This document shows positions 1 through 5,858 of a stretch of DNA of 5,858 nucleotides, piece after piece. The notes below the pieces were generated by a model that made no database searches, had not been told where the DNA came from, and worked only from the letters and a program-made list of their open reading frames with translations. The stretch spans positions 1 to 5,858 of the forward strand of contig BJFZ01000074.1 of the NCBI GenBank assembly GCA_014190175.1, written 5' to 3'. The stretch comes from Actinomycetes bacterium. GTDB lineage: Bacteria > Actinomycetota > Actinomycetes > Nanopelagicales > Nanopelagicaceae. How positions within the stretch are numbered: the stretch's first letter is position 1; every line of letters starts with the position of its first letter. The translations under genes were made by a program, and so were the position numbers.

Positions 1-884
1 TTTCACATAAAGTTAAAGCTACGACTTAGTTTGATGTCCTCGACCAATTAATGGCAATACCATCTGTAACTCCAGAAAATTATCGCCTTGATATCGACTG
101 GAATGAGATGTTGCTCAGTCCAGGAGAAGCAGTTCCACTTTTGCAGGAATTAGATAAGGAACCTCGAATCGGAATTTATGAGGATCCAATTTTTCGCACC
201 GATGTAGCAGGACAAAAATTTGTAAGAAATAAAGTTTCCCACCCAGTGGCTACCCACTTTGAAATTAAGATGTTTCCGACATGGATGCGTGAAGATGCAC
301 TAGATGGATTTGTGGTCAATACCGGTGGGGTGACTAGATTCCTCAAAGAAGGTCAACTGTGTGCTGCCTTTGACAAAAATTTCTGGTTACAAATTGTCGG
401 AACTGGAATAACAACTGCCTACACCTTGCAACTTGGGGCTGTGCTTACTCACGCAAGATGGCCCGCAGTAACTGCCATGAATATTTATGCTGATGACATG
501 ATTACAGACCCACTTAAAATTAAATTTGGATTAGCGGAAGTGCCGACGGGTTATGGCCTTGGCGTAACTGTGGATGAAGATGCAATCGAAAAGTACAGAA
601 TGAAGCCACCGTATAAAGCTAATCTGCCTCGCAAAATACTGACATTTACATTGCCGAGTGGACAGTCGTATCAATTTGCTGGCGTTAACCATTTATGGCG
701 TGACATGTGGATGAATGGAACTCTCCCACAACAAAGCAAGGGCACTAATTTGGAAATGTGGGATGACGATGGATCACCAGAGTTTGCTAAGGCTTACCAA
801 AAGGCTGAAAGCACAGCCCTTGGAAAAGGTGAAGCCATTTTGGCCCACCTTTTGCCTGACGAAGAAATTATTGAAGGACAGTAA
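1..884 (+). pseudogene. Enolase-superfamily (mandelate racemase/MLE-like) protein, 5'-truncated by window edge and interrupted by in-frame TAG
   Basis: The reading frame is open from the left edge (codons from position 3), reads HKVKATT, meets TAG at 27-29, then continues without a frameshift to TAA at 882-884. Both sides of the TAG align without gaps to the - strand paralogue at 897-2171 (HKIKARPWFDI there), and the stop falls on that protein's Trp155. Downstream features include DIDWN (metal ligand plus D-x-N), YEDP, VATHF, DGFVVN, GTGITTA and a long C-terminal extension with RMKPPYK and DDDGS. The ATG at 51 is a poor start: no SD-like sequence precedes it, it sits inside a conserved barrel strand region, and it would lose the catalytic K-x-K (codons 9-17) and the N-terminal capping domain. 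I call it a pseudogene, but a contig-end sequencing error or a strain polymorphism is possible. If intact, it would probably be a sugar-acid dehydratase or epimerase-like enzyme; substrate unknown. Confidence 0.8.
27..29 (+). other. In-frame amber codon replacing a Trp codon
   Basis: TAG lies in the frame of the + strand enolase-superfamily gene. The intact paralogue has TGG at the aligned position (1707-1709, - strand), so one G-to-A change would explain it. TAG ends two other genes here (stops at 897-899 and 2924-2926, both - strand), so it is an ordinary stop in this organism and recoding is unlikely. Confidence 0.85.
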
Positions 885-898
885 CTTCCGTAATTTCT
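863..898. terminator. Imperfect hairpin between convergent genes, possible bidirectional terminator
   Basis: The arms 863-876 and 885-898 are inverted complements: an 8-pair AT-rich outer stem, then one G-T wobble and one mismatch, then a 4-pair GAAG/CTTC inner stem around an 8-base loop. The loop contains the TAA stop of the + strand gene, and the right arm touches the TAG stop of the - strand gene. The position is right for a terminator shared by two convergent genes. No long T tract follows on either strand, so it is not a textbook intrinsic terminator; it may instead protect 3' ends. Confidence 0.45.
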
Positions 899-2171
899 AG
901 TTTCCAGCAACATCCCAAATTGGATGTTTGCTGGCTTGGGCAAATAATGCGTCGAAGCTCTTTGAGCCGTCGTCATCTAAAATCTCCATAGAAGATCCTC
1001 GATGCTGGTGCGGCATATTTCCTTGAATTTGAGTATCCGCCCAAAGTTGTGCCACTGTTGCATACTTTTTTGAACGACCATCTCCGACATTAAATGTGTA
1101 AATTCGACGAGGTAACTGCAATTTATATGGTGGCTTCATACGCAAACGATCTAAAGCGTTATCGTCCACTTGAATTCCTAGTCCTGGCCCATCGGGAACT
1201 TTTGCATATCCACCTTTAATTGTTAAAGGTGTTGCAAGCAAATCTTCTTTGAAGGAGGTAACCATACTTACATATGGCCAATGTGCCTGACTTAGAATTG
1301 CACCAAGCTGTAGTGATAAAGCGACGGTAATTCCTGATCCACATAATTGAATAAAGGCACCTTTATTATGTGTTGCTAGTAAAGTTCCAATTTTCAGTAC
1401 CCGATTTATGCTTCCATCAACAACATAACCATCAACAGCGTTTTCACGCATTTGTTCAACAAATAGATCTTCAGCGAAGTGCGTTGCAATTGGTCTGCTA
1501 GCTCTTTCTCTTACCGCTCTTTGTCCGACAATATCATCGCGAGCAATTGGATCTTCAAACAATCCAACTCTTTCCTGCAAGCTCAATTCAGCTAAAACAG
1601 GTACTGCATTTGCGGATTGATTAAGTTGACAATTCCAATCAATATCAATTGCATAACCAATCGGAGTTACCTTAGAAATTTGATTTACCTGTTCGTAAAT
1701 ATCAAACCATGGCCTGGCCTTAATTTTATGAGCCATGTATCCAGCCGCTAGGGCTAGCTTGGCTTCGGCAGCTAAAACATCAGGTGGGGCTTCCATGTTC
1801 CACCAAGAAACTGGGCACCACTGTCGAACCATTGGCTTGCCTAGCAATTGGTGTACTGACATTCCAGTTGCTTTTCCTACTGCATCGTAAAGCGCCATCT
1901 GGACTCCAGCACCCAAAGTCTCATCAGTCATTAAATCGCTGATGGGTCTGCCAATGATTCGGGCTACACCCTCATCAGTGACAGAATGAGACACAGCAAC
2001 GTAATCAATCATGGTTTCGCCATAACCAACTACATCTGGATCATCGGTAATTATTCTGATGACTTCAATGACTTGGCAGTGGTTAGCACTAATAGAAAAC
2101 CACTTAGCGACGCTATCTCTAAAAGGGATTTGGACAACAATTCTCTCTACATCTTTTACTCGAGGGAGCAT
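897..2171 (-). CDS. Enolase-superfamily enzyme (mandelate racemase/MLE-like), divergent long form
   Basis: This is a 424-residue protein with the enolase-superfamily layout: an N-terminal capping domain (about residues 1-125, with VGYGET at 48-53) and a (beta/alpha)7-beta barrel. The superfamily reaction is abstraction of a proton next to a carboxylate, leading to dehydration or epimerisation. Visible active-site candidates are K149/K151 (HKIK), D178 and N180 (DIDWN), E206 (FEDP) and D247 (VDGYVVDG). The usual third metal ligand (Asp or Glu) is replaced by T230-H231 (IATHF), and the His expected in mandelate racemase on the other face is absent (QLCGSGI). An extension of some 85 residues follows the GPGLG motif, making it longer than classical members of about 360. 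It is the last gene of the leftward operon, 2 bases after the RraA-type gene. The ATG at 2169-2171 has only a weak GTGG-like SD, which fits translational coupling. Stop is TAG. An acid-sugar dehydratase role is inference. Confidence 0.85.
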   Translation of the reverse strand: MLPRVKDVERIVVQIPFRDSVAKWFSISANHCQVIEVIRIITDDPDVVGYGETMIDYVAVSHSVTDEGVARIIGRPISDLMTDETLGAGVQMALYDAVGKATGMSVHQLLGKPMVRQWCPVSWWNMEAPPDVLAAEAKLALAAGYMAHKIKARPWFDIYEQVNQISKVTPIGYAIDIDWNCQLNQSANAVPVLAELSLQERVGLFEDPIARDDIVGQRAVRERASRPIATHFAEDLFVEQMRENAVDGYVVDGSINRVLKIGTLLATHNKGAFIQLCGSGITVALSLQLGAILSQAHWPYVSMVTSFKEDLLATPLTIKGGYAKVPDGPGLGIQVDDNALDRLRMKPPYKLQLPRRIYTFNVGDGRSKKYATVAQLWADTQIQGNMPHQHRGSSMEILDDDGSKSFDALFAQASKHPIWDVAGN

Positions 2172-2173
2172 GG

Positions 2174-2887
2174 TTATTTTCCACTTTCTCTAGTAGTTTT
2201 TTTGAATTCTTCAATCAACTCAGGAGAAGGAGGGTATGTTCCAGGCAACTTTGCGCCTTGGCGGACTTTCAGCAAAATAAAATCTTCGATCAAGTGCTGT
2301 TCTGCTGCAGCCGCTGCTACTTCATCAGCAATTTCATGAGGAATCACCAAGACTCCTTCTTGATCACCAACCAAAATATCTCCTGGAAAAACCGCAACTC
2401 CAGCACATCCAATTGGAACTTGGAAATCAACTGCATGGTGGTGGATCAAATTGGTATTAGCACTAACACCTGCGGTGTAAACCGGAATTCCAATGCTGTC
2501 CATTTCAAATGAGTCTCGTACAGAGCCATCAGTAATGAAGCCAACTCCCCCACGCTTTGCTATGCGAGTTATTAGGATTTCTCCAGCAGAAGCAGCTCTT
2601 CCATCCCCACGAGAATCAACAACCATGACCTGTCCTGGCCCGATAGATTCAACAGCAAATCTCTGCGGATGTTTTGGGTCTTTAAATGCTTCTATTTTGT
2701 CCAAATCTTCTCGAGCAGGAATGTATCTAAGAGTGAATGCCTCCCCAACAAAATTTTTGTGGCTCGGCGTGCGTAGAATTACTCCGTTAAGAAATTGATT
2801 TCGAAATCCTCTGATAAAAAGTTGTGTTTGGATAGTGGCGGTACTCGCACTTCCCAAAAGCTCTTTACTTTTTGCTGATAGAGCCAT
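2174..2887 (-). CDS. RraA-family aldolase (4-hydroxy-4-methyl-2-oxoglutarate aldolase-like)
   Basis: The 237-residue protein matches the RraA/HMG-aldolase family. Key motifs are GEAFTLRY (48-55), a conserved GQVMVVDSRGDGRAASAGE block (85-103), ITDG..RD with R124 and D125 (residues that bind substrate and metal in characterised HMG/CHA aldolases), HHAVDFQVPIG (150-160) and FPGDILVGDQEGVLVIP (167-183). Characterised relatives cleave 4-hydroxy-2-oxo acids to pyruvate plus a second keto acid, using a divalent metal. Others in the family are RNase E inhibitors, but the full GE...DGxxRD set and the catabolic neighbours favour an aldolase. It would carry out the carbon-carbon cleavage late in this pathway. 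The ATG start is supported by a strong SD six bases upstream. It lies 36 bases after the MLE-type gene and 2 bases before the next one. The C-terminus has the TYPPS motif seen in the longer RraA subgroup. Substrate not identified. Confidence 0.85.
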   Translation of the reverse strand: MALSAKSKELLGSASTATIQTQLFIRGFRNQFLNGVILRTPSHKNFVGEAFTLRYIPAREDLDKIEAFKDPKHPQRFAVESIGPGQVMVVDSRGDGRAASAGEILITRIAKRGGVGFITDGSVRDSFEMDSIGIPVYTAGVSANTNLIHHHAVDFQVPIGCAGVAVFPGDILVGDQEGVLVIPHEIADEVAAAAAEQHLIEDFILLKVRQGAKLPGTYPPSPELIEEFKKTTRESGK

Positions 2888-2893
2888 CGTAAT

Positions 2894-2901
2894 TCCCTTC
2901 T
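2894..2901 (-). promoter_or_regulatory. Ribosome binding site of the RraA-type gene
   Basis: AGAAGGGA on the - strand lies six bases before the ATG at 2885-2887. It is the strongest SD in the window and sits in the only real intergenic gap of the operon (2888-2923), so this gene seems to be translated independently instead of by coupling. I see no convincing promoter in the 36-base gap. Confidence 0.75.
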
Positions 2902-2923
2902 TATCTTGGATGTCGAAGTGGTG

Positions 2924-4045
2924 CTAAACCGTGATCGAAATCTTGTGTCTACTCAAAACATCATGATTTATTTCAACGCCTAATCCATTGCCAGTTGGCA
3001 AGTCAGCGCCGGTCCACTTAATCCAAGATGTATCGACAGCTAAATCTTCTACAAAATACAAGGGCCCAAGTAGATCTGCTGGTACCTCTTTACATATAGC
3101 AGGAGCCAGTGCAAGAAAATGCGCCATCGCTGCGGACCCAATTCCAGTTTCTAAATTAGAACCGAGTGAAACACCTAACCCTAAATTTGTAGCAACTGTT
3201 GCTGCTTCAAGACAGGCTCGAATTCCGCCTTGTTTGCCTGGATAAAGTGAGACAACTTTAAAAGATTGGCTTTCTGCTATCCGGATTACATCATTTGTAG
3301 TCCACACTGATTCATCCGCCATCAAAAGTGATTCAGTACTTGCTTGCAGTCTGGCACTCTCGTGCACCATTCGTCTTGGATATGGTTGTTCAACTGCTTG
3401 AATATTGAAATCTTCGATTAATCTAACAATCTGAGCTTCCTCTGTCGGACGCCAACCCTCATTTGCATCTACAAGAAGTGGTACATCGCCAATCACATCA
3501 CGAACTTTTTCTAAACGTGCACGATCGGCAGCAATATCAAGTCCGACTTTTACCTTAAATGCTTTTCCTCCACGCTCCAACGCGATTTTTGCCATTCCAT
3601 GTACTACTTCTGGCTCGCGGGAAGGCAAAACCAATTTAGTTTCGAAATGTGTCCTTCGGGCCCCACCTAACAGTGAGGCAACATTTTTATTACTTAACTT
3701 TCCTTCTGCATCCAAACAAGCCATTTCTACGCCAGCCCGCAAAAATGGCCGGTGCCTAGTCCATTGTTCTATCGCTGTAGATATATCCAGCCAATTTCCA
3801 ACTTCAATTCCAGTTATCGCAGGCGAGATTTTTCGTTTTAATAGATCCGCAGATCCAACGCCCTCTTCTCCATTCCAGCCAACTGCGCAAGTTACTTCAC
3901 CAACACCAATAACTCCATCTGCTGTTTCAATTTCGATAATTACATACTCGTTATGGGTTGTAGAACCATGTGATGTCTTAGGTAAAATTTCTTTCTTACG
4001 TTCAATTAAAACAAGATGGACTCGTACCTCTTTGATTTTTGACAC
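2924..4045 (-). CDS. Enolase-superfamily enzyme, muconate lactonizing enzyme/dipeptide epimerase-like
   Basis: The 373-residue protein has the usual family length and order: N-terminal capping domain with GVIGVGEV (44-51), then a barrel. K164-V-K166 is the K-x-K catalytic motif. D193 (LVDANEGW), E219 (AVEQP) and D244 (MADESVW) are the three metal ligands typical of the MLE subgroup, and E299 lies in the NLETGIGS loop. The second catalytic Lys, normally at the end of strand six before a K/R-x-GG motif, appears to be Tyr268 (SLYPGKQGG). It should act on a carboxylate-bearing substrate as a cycloisomerase, epimerase or dehydratase; which one is unknown. The start is GTG (4043-4045), preceded by GGGGGA nine bases upstream inside the end of the amidohydrolase gene; the gap is only 5 bases. 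Stop is TAG. It is distinct from the longer paralogue pair at both ends of the left half. Confidence 0.88.
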   Translation of the reverse strand: MSKIKEVRVHLVLIERKKEILPKTSHGSTTHNEYVIIEIETADGVIGVGEVTCAVGWNGEEGVGSADLLKRKISPAITGIEVGNWLDISTAIEQWTRHRPFLRAGVEMACLDAEGKLSNKNVASLLGGARRTHFETKLVLPSREPEVVHGMAKIALERGGKAFKVKVGLDIAADRARLEKVRDVIGDVPLLVDANEGWRPTEEAQIVRLIEDFNIQAVEQPYPRRMVHESARLQASTESLLMADESVWTTNDVIRIAESQSFKVVSLYPGKQGGIRACLEAATVATNLGLGVSLGSNLETGIGSAAMAHFLALAPAICKEVPADLLGPLYFVEDLAVDTSWIKWTGADLPTGNGLGVEINHDVLSRHKISITV

Positions 4046-4050
4046 TTTAC

Positions 4051-4947
4051 TTAATCCCCCAGCTCTGGGAGAACGCGTTTCCAGTTTTCATTAATTATTT
4101 GCTCAATTATCTTTTCGGGAATTTGTGGCATCCCCGGACTTTTTGCTACTTCATTAATGTTCCGTAATCCATCGATAACTTGATCGACTTTTGCGGAAGG
4201 AAAATCCGAACCAAGTACAAATTTGTGGGTTACTCCATACTCCATCGCTGTAACCATAGTTTGCCAATATCTCCAGGGGCGATAGTGAACAGCAGAGATA
4301 TCGGTATAGAGATTTGGTGCCTTGCGTAACAATGCGATCAAATCGGTTTCCCAAGGATGTCCAACGTGGGCAACAATCATCCGTAAATTTGGAAACGCCA
4401 TAGTTATATCTTCCAACATTAAAGGATTTGAAACTCGCAAATTTGCTTTACTTGGGAAAGTAGTCCCCTGGTGCCAAATAACTGGAATGTCTAATTTCTC
4501 ACAAAGAGCAAATACCGGCCAATACTGTTTATCAGTTGGATCAAAATGCTGATATGCAGGACCAACTTTTAGACCTCTTAAACCAAGATCGTGGACACAA
4601 TGATTTAACTCTTCTACGTGCCCAGGCTGAGTTGGATCTACCGATGCCCAACCAACTAATTTATCTGAATGTTGTGCAACATATGTTGCTATAACCTCAT
4701 TTGGGACCCAAACACCTGTTGCTTTAGCCTGAAGTCCAAAAACTACAGTCCGATCAGCGGTGTCTTTGCATGCATCCCAATGTTGTTCTGGAGTTGAGTC
4801 GTATGAGTGTAAATCTAAAGAGGCTGCGTGGGCTTTGCCCCCAGATTGTTCTAACTTAACCAATTTAGATGCGAGAGCTTCTGCAGCAAAATCTTCAGCA
4901 ACATGATCTGGATACCACATTACATGCGAGTGGACATCAACAATCAT
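4051..4947 (-). CDS. Metal-dependent amidohydrolase (Amidohydro_2 / COG2159 type)
   Basis: The 298-residue protein is a TIM-barrel amidohydrolase. Visible metal and catalytic candidates are H6 and H8 (DVHSH), H159 (VIWHQG), H194 (IVAHVGHPW) and D248 (LGSDFP), followed by a C-terminal NENWKRVLPEL helix typical of the family. Relatives include lactonases, 4-oxalomesaconate hydratase, pyrone-dicarboxylate hydrolase and metal-dependent decarboxylases such as ACMSD, so the reaction may be hydrolysis, hydration or decarboxylation of a small cyclic or unsaturated acid. There is no signal peptide; it should be cytoplasmic. Its ATG overlaps the upstream stop in an ATGA tetranucleotide (4944-4947) with AAGGGA five bases before the start, which indicates translational coupling to the acetamidase-like gene. 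The next gene begins 5 bases after its TAA. Substrate not assigned. Confidence 0.87.
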   Translation of the reverse strand: MIVDVHSHVMWYPDHVAEDFAAEALASKLVKLEQSGGKAHAASLDLHSYDSTPEQHWDACKDTADRTVVFGLQAKATGVWVPNEVIATYVAQHSDKLVGWASVDPTQPGHVEELNHCVHDLGLRGLKVGPAYQHFDPTDKQYWPVFALCEKLDIPVIWHQGTTFPSKANLRVSNPLMLEDITMAFPNLRMIVAHVGHPWETDLIALLRKAPNLYTDISAVHYRPWRYWQTMVTAMEYGVTHKFVLGSDFPSAKVDQVIDGLRNINEVAKSPGMPQIPEKIIEQIINENWKRVLPELGD

Positions 4948-5858
4948 TTAGTTCCCTTGCGCAATCCATCTGGCGCTACATTTAAATGTCTTGGAATTTC
5001 TAACCGTGTAGTTACATGAGGAATTCCATAAAATCCACCAAGACGTACATCTCCACAAATTGAAAGAAGTGCAAGGGCATCAGCCGGTGCCAGATTTAAT
5101 TTGTTTTCCAATAATTTCATGCCTTGATCAATTGCCGTGTATGAACTCTTCTCAAAATTCTCTCCAACAGTTAAGACCATTACAGCTTCGTCATTTATTA
5201 GCCAAGGCCATTCGGGAGCAGCACCTGGAATTAATTCAACTTCTACTACAACCTCAGCGCCAATCTCCAAACCAACACCTGAGATTTCCCCGTCGCCCTG
5301 CGTGGCATGAATATCTCCTATGTAAAGCAATGCACCATCAACAAATACTGGGAGCAGAATTGAAGTATTTGAACGCACAACAGGTTGATCCATATTTCCA
5401 CCATGTGTCCAGGCAACTCCGGTCGTCGCACTCTCTAATGGTGCAGTTCCAATACAGCCAATCATCGGGCGCAATGGGATTGTTATCTCTGGAGAAAAGA
5501 CCACACCGTGGGGTGAAACTTCACAAACGCGACCCAATGGCTTTGGGACTCTTCCTGCTTCTACAGCCCCAGCATGGGCATGCCCCCCGCACCAACCAAT
5601 TGGATCGCAGGTTATTGAAAGTATGTGAACCAAAAGGGCGTCACCAGGTTTTGCGCCTTTTATCGCGATAGGGCCGGTAACTGGATTGCCTTTTCCTGGA
5701 ATGGGTTTTGGCAAATCAAAAGCTGCACCTGTTGGTCGCTGATCTAGTAGAGCACCACCACGCGCATCATGGGTTGAGAATTGAACACGATCGCCAGATG
5801 AGATTTCAAGAACTGCCGGCAGGTCAGGGCTGTAATTGCTCTGCGAATTAGTTCTTGA
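4944..5858 (-). CDS. Acetamidase/formamidase-family hydrolase, 5'-partial at window edge
   Basis: The frame stays open to the right edge, giving 304 residues to the TGA at 4944-4946. Family members are about 310 long, so probably only a few N-terminal residues are missing. The part upstream of the TTG at 5712-5714 is clearly coding: it reads LPAVLEISSGDRVQF then STHDARGGALLD, the conserved N-terminal beta region of the FmdA/AmdA family. Further motifs, numbered from the first codon in the window, are NPVTGP (58-63), GGHAHAG (about 91-97), GGNMD (153-157) and GDIHATQGDGE (181-191). The family hydrolyses short amides such as formamide or acetamide to ammonia and a carboxylate, in the cytoplasm. 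Some members act on larger amides, so the substrate here is open. It is the most upstream operon gene visible and may provide nitrogen from an amide substrate; the promoter must lie beyond the window. Confidence 0.88.
   Translation of the reverse strand, partial: SRTNSQSNYSPDLPAVLEISSGDRVQFSTHDARGGALLDQRPTGAAFDLPKPIPGKGNPVTGPIAIKGAKPGDALLVHILSITCDPIGWCGGHAHAGAVEAGRVPKPLGRVCEVSPHGVVFSPEITIPLRPMIGCIGTAPLESATTGVAWTHGGNMDQPVVRSNTSILLPVFVDGALLYIGDIHATQGDGEISGVGLEIGAEVVVEVELIPGAAPEWPWLINDEAVMVLTVGENFEKSSYTAIDQGMKLLENKLNLAPADALALLSICGDVRLGGFYGIPHVTTRLEIPRHLNVAPDGLRKGTK
4953..4958 (-). promoter_or_regulatory. Ribosome binding site of the amidohydrolase gene
   Basis: AAGGGA on the - strand ends five bases before the ATG at 4945-4947. 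It is embedded in the last codons of the upstream acetamidase-like gene and supports the coupled start within the ATGA overlap. Confidence 0.65.

Noticed and set aside
27..29. Recoded amber codon (readthrough or a TAG-reassigned genetic code)
   Set aside because: Two neighbouring genes end at TAG exactly where their families end, and I see no recoding element; a mutation or sequencing error is simpler.
51..884. Complete 277-residue protein starting at ATG 51
   Set aside because: No SD-like sequence precedes the ATG, the same frame upstream encodes the conserved K-x-K region, and the Met aligns to an internal variable residue of the paralogue.
1986..2339. 117-residue + strand open frame crossing the junction of the two - strand genes
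   Set aside because: It is antisense to two well-supported genes and its translation shows no recognisable domain; most likely a by-product of their codon use.
2888..2923. Internal promoter in the largest operon gap
   Set aside because: The 36 bases hold a clear SD but no spaced -35/-10 pair that I can defend.
5060..5671. 203-residue + strand open frame
   Set aside because: It is antisense to the acetamidase-like gene, is rich in Leu, Gln and His in a low-complexity way, matches no family I know and has no sign of its own start signals.
1..5858. CRISPR array, tRNA/rRNA genes, insertion sequence or attachment site
   Set aside because: No spaced direct repeats, structural RNA signatures, transposase motifs or flanking terminal repeats are visible; nearly all bases are explained by protein genes.

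Overview
This is a compact bacterial fragment of moderate to low G+C (about 42% in the one 60-base line I counted). Nearly every base is coding, and both ends cut through a gene, so it may be a whole short contig or a slice of a catabolic locus. SD-like sites, one GTG start, a 4-base ATGA overlap and tiny gaps show a bacterial, tightly packed operon. The lineage cannot be fixed from six genes. A streamlined planktonic bacterium, for example a low-G+C freshwater actinobacterium, would fit, but that is a weak guess.

Layout. On the + strand, positions 1-884 hold the C-terminal two thirds of an enolase-superfamily protein (mandelate racemase/muconate lactonizing type). It is interrupted by an in-frame TAG at 27-29, exactly where its paralogue has Trp. 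Everything else is one leftward operon on the - strand. In transcription order it is: an acetamidase/formamidase-family hydrolase (5858 down to 4944, its N-terminal end off the window); a metal-dependent amidohydrolase of the Amidohydro_2 type (4947-4051); an MLE-type enolase-superfamily enzyme (4045-2924, GTG start); an RraA-type aldolase (2887-2174); and an intact enolase-superfamily enzyme (2171-897), which is the paralogue of the interrupted + strand gene. The two paralogues meet tail to tail over 12 bases, and a long imperfect hairpin spans the junction.

How the genes may work together. None of the five operon products is a transporter or regulator; all look like soluble cytoplasmic enzymes. 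Amide hydrolysis, hydrolysis or decarboxylation by the amidohydrolase, proton abstraction (epimerisation, dehydration or cycloisomerisation) by two enolase-superfamily enzymes, and retro-aldol cleavage by the RraA-type enzyme make a plausible complete route from a small amide or lactone-type organic acid to central metabolites. The gene set recalls parts of the protocatechuate 4,5-cleavage route (amidohydrolase plus RraA-type aldolase) and sugar-acid routes (enolase-superfamily dehydratases), but matches neither fully. The substrate is unknown.

Points most worth a second look: the amber codon in the + strand paralogue; the Thr-His pair where the paralogues should carry the third metal ligand; a Tyr in place of the usual second catalytic Lys of the MLE-type enzyme; and the unassigned five-gene pathway.
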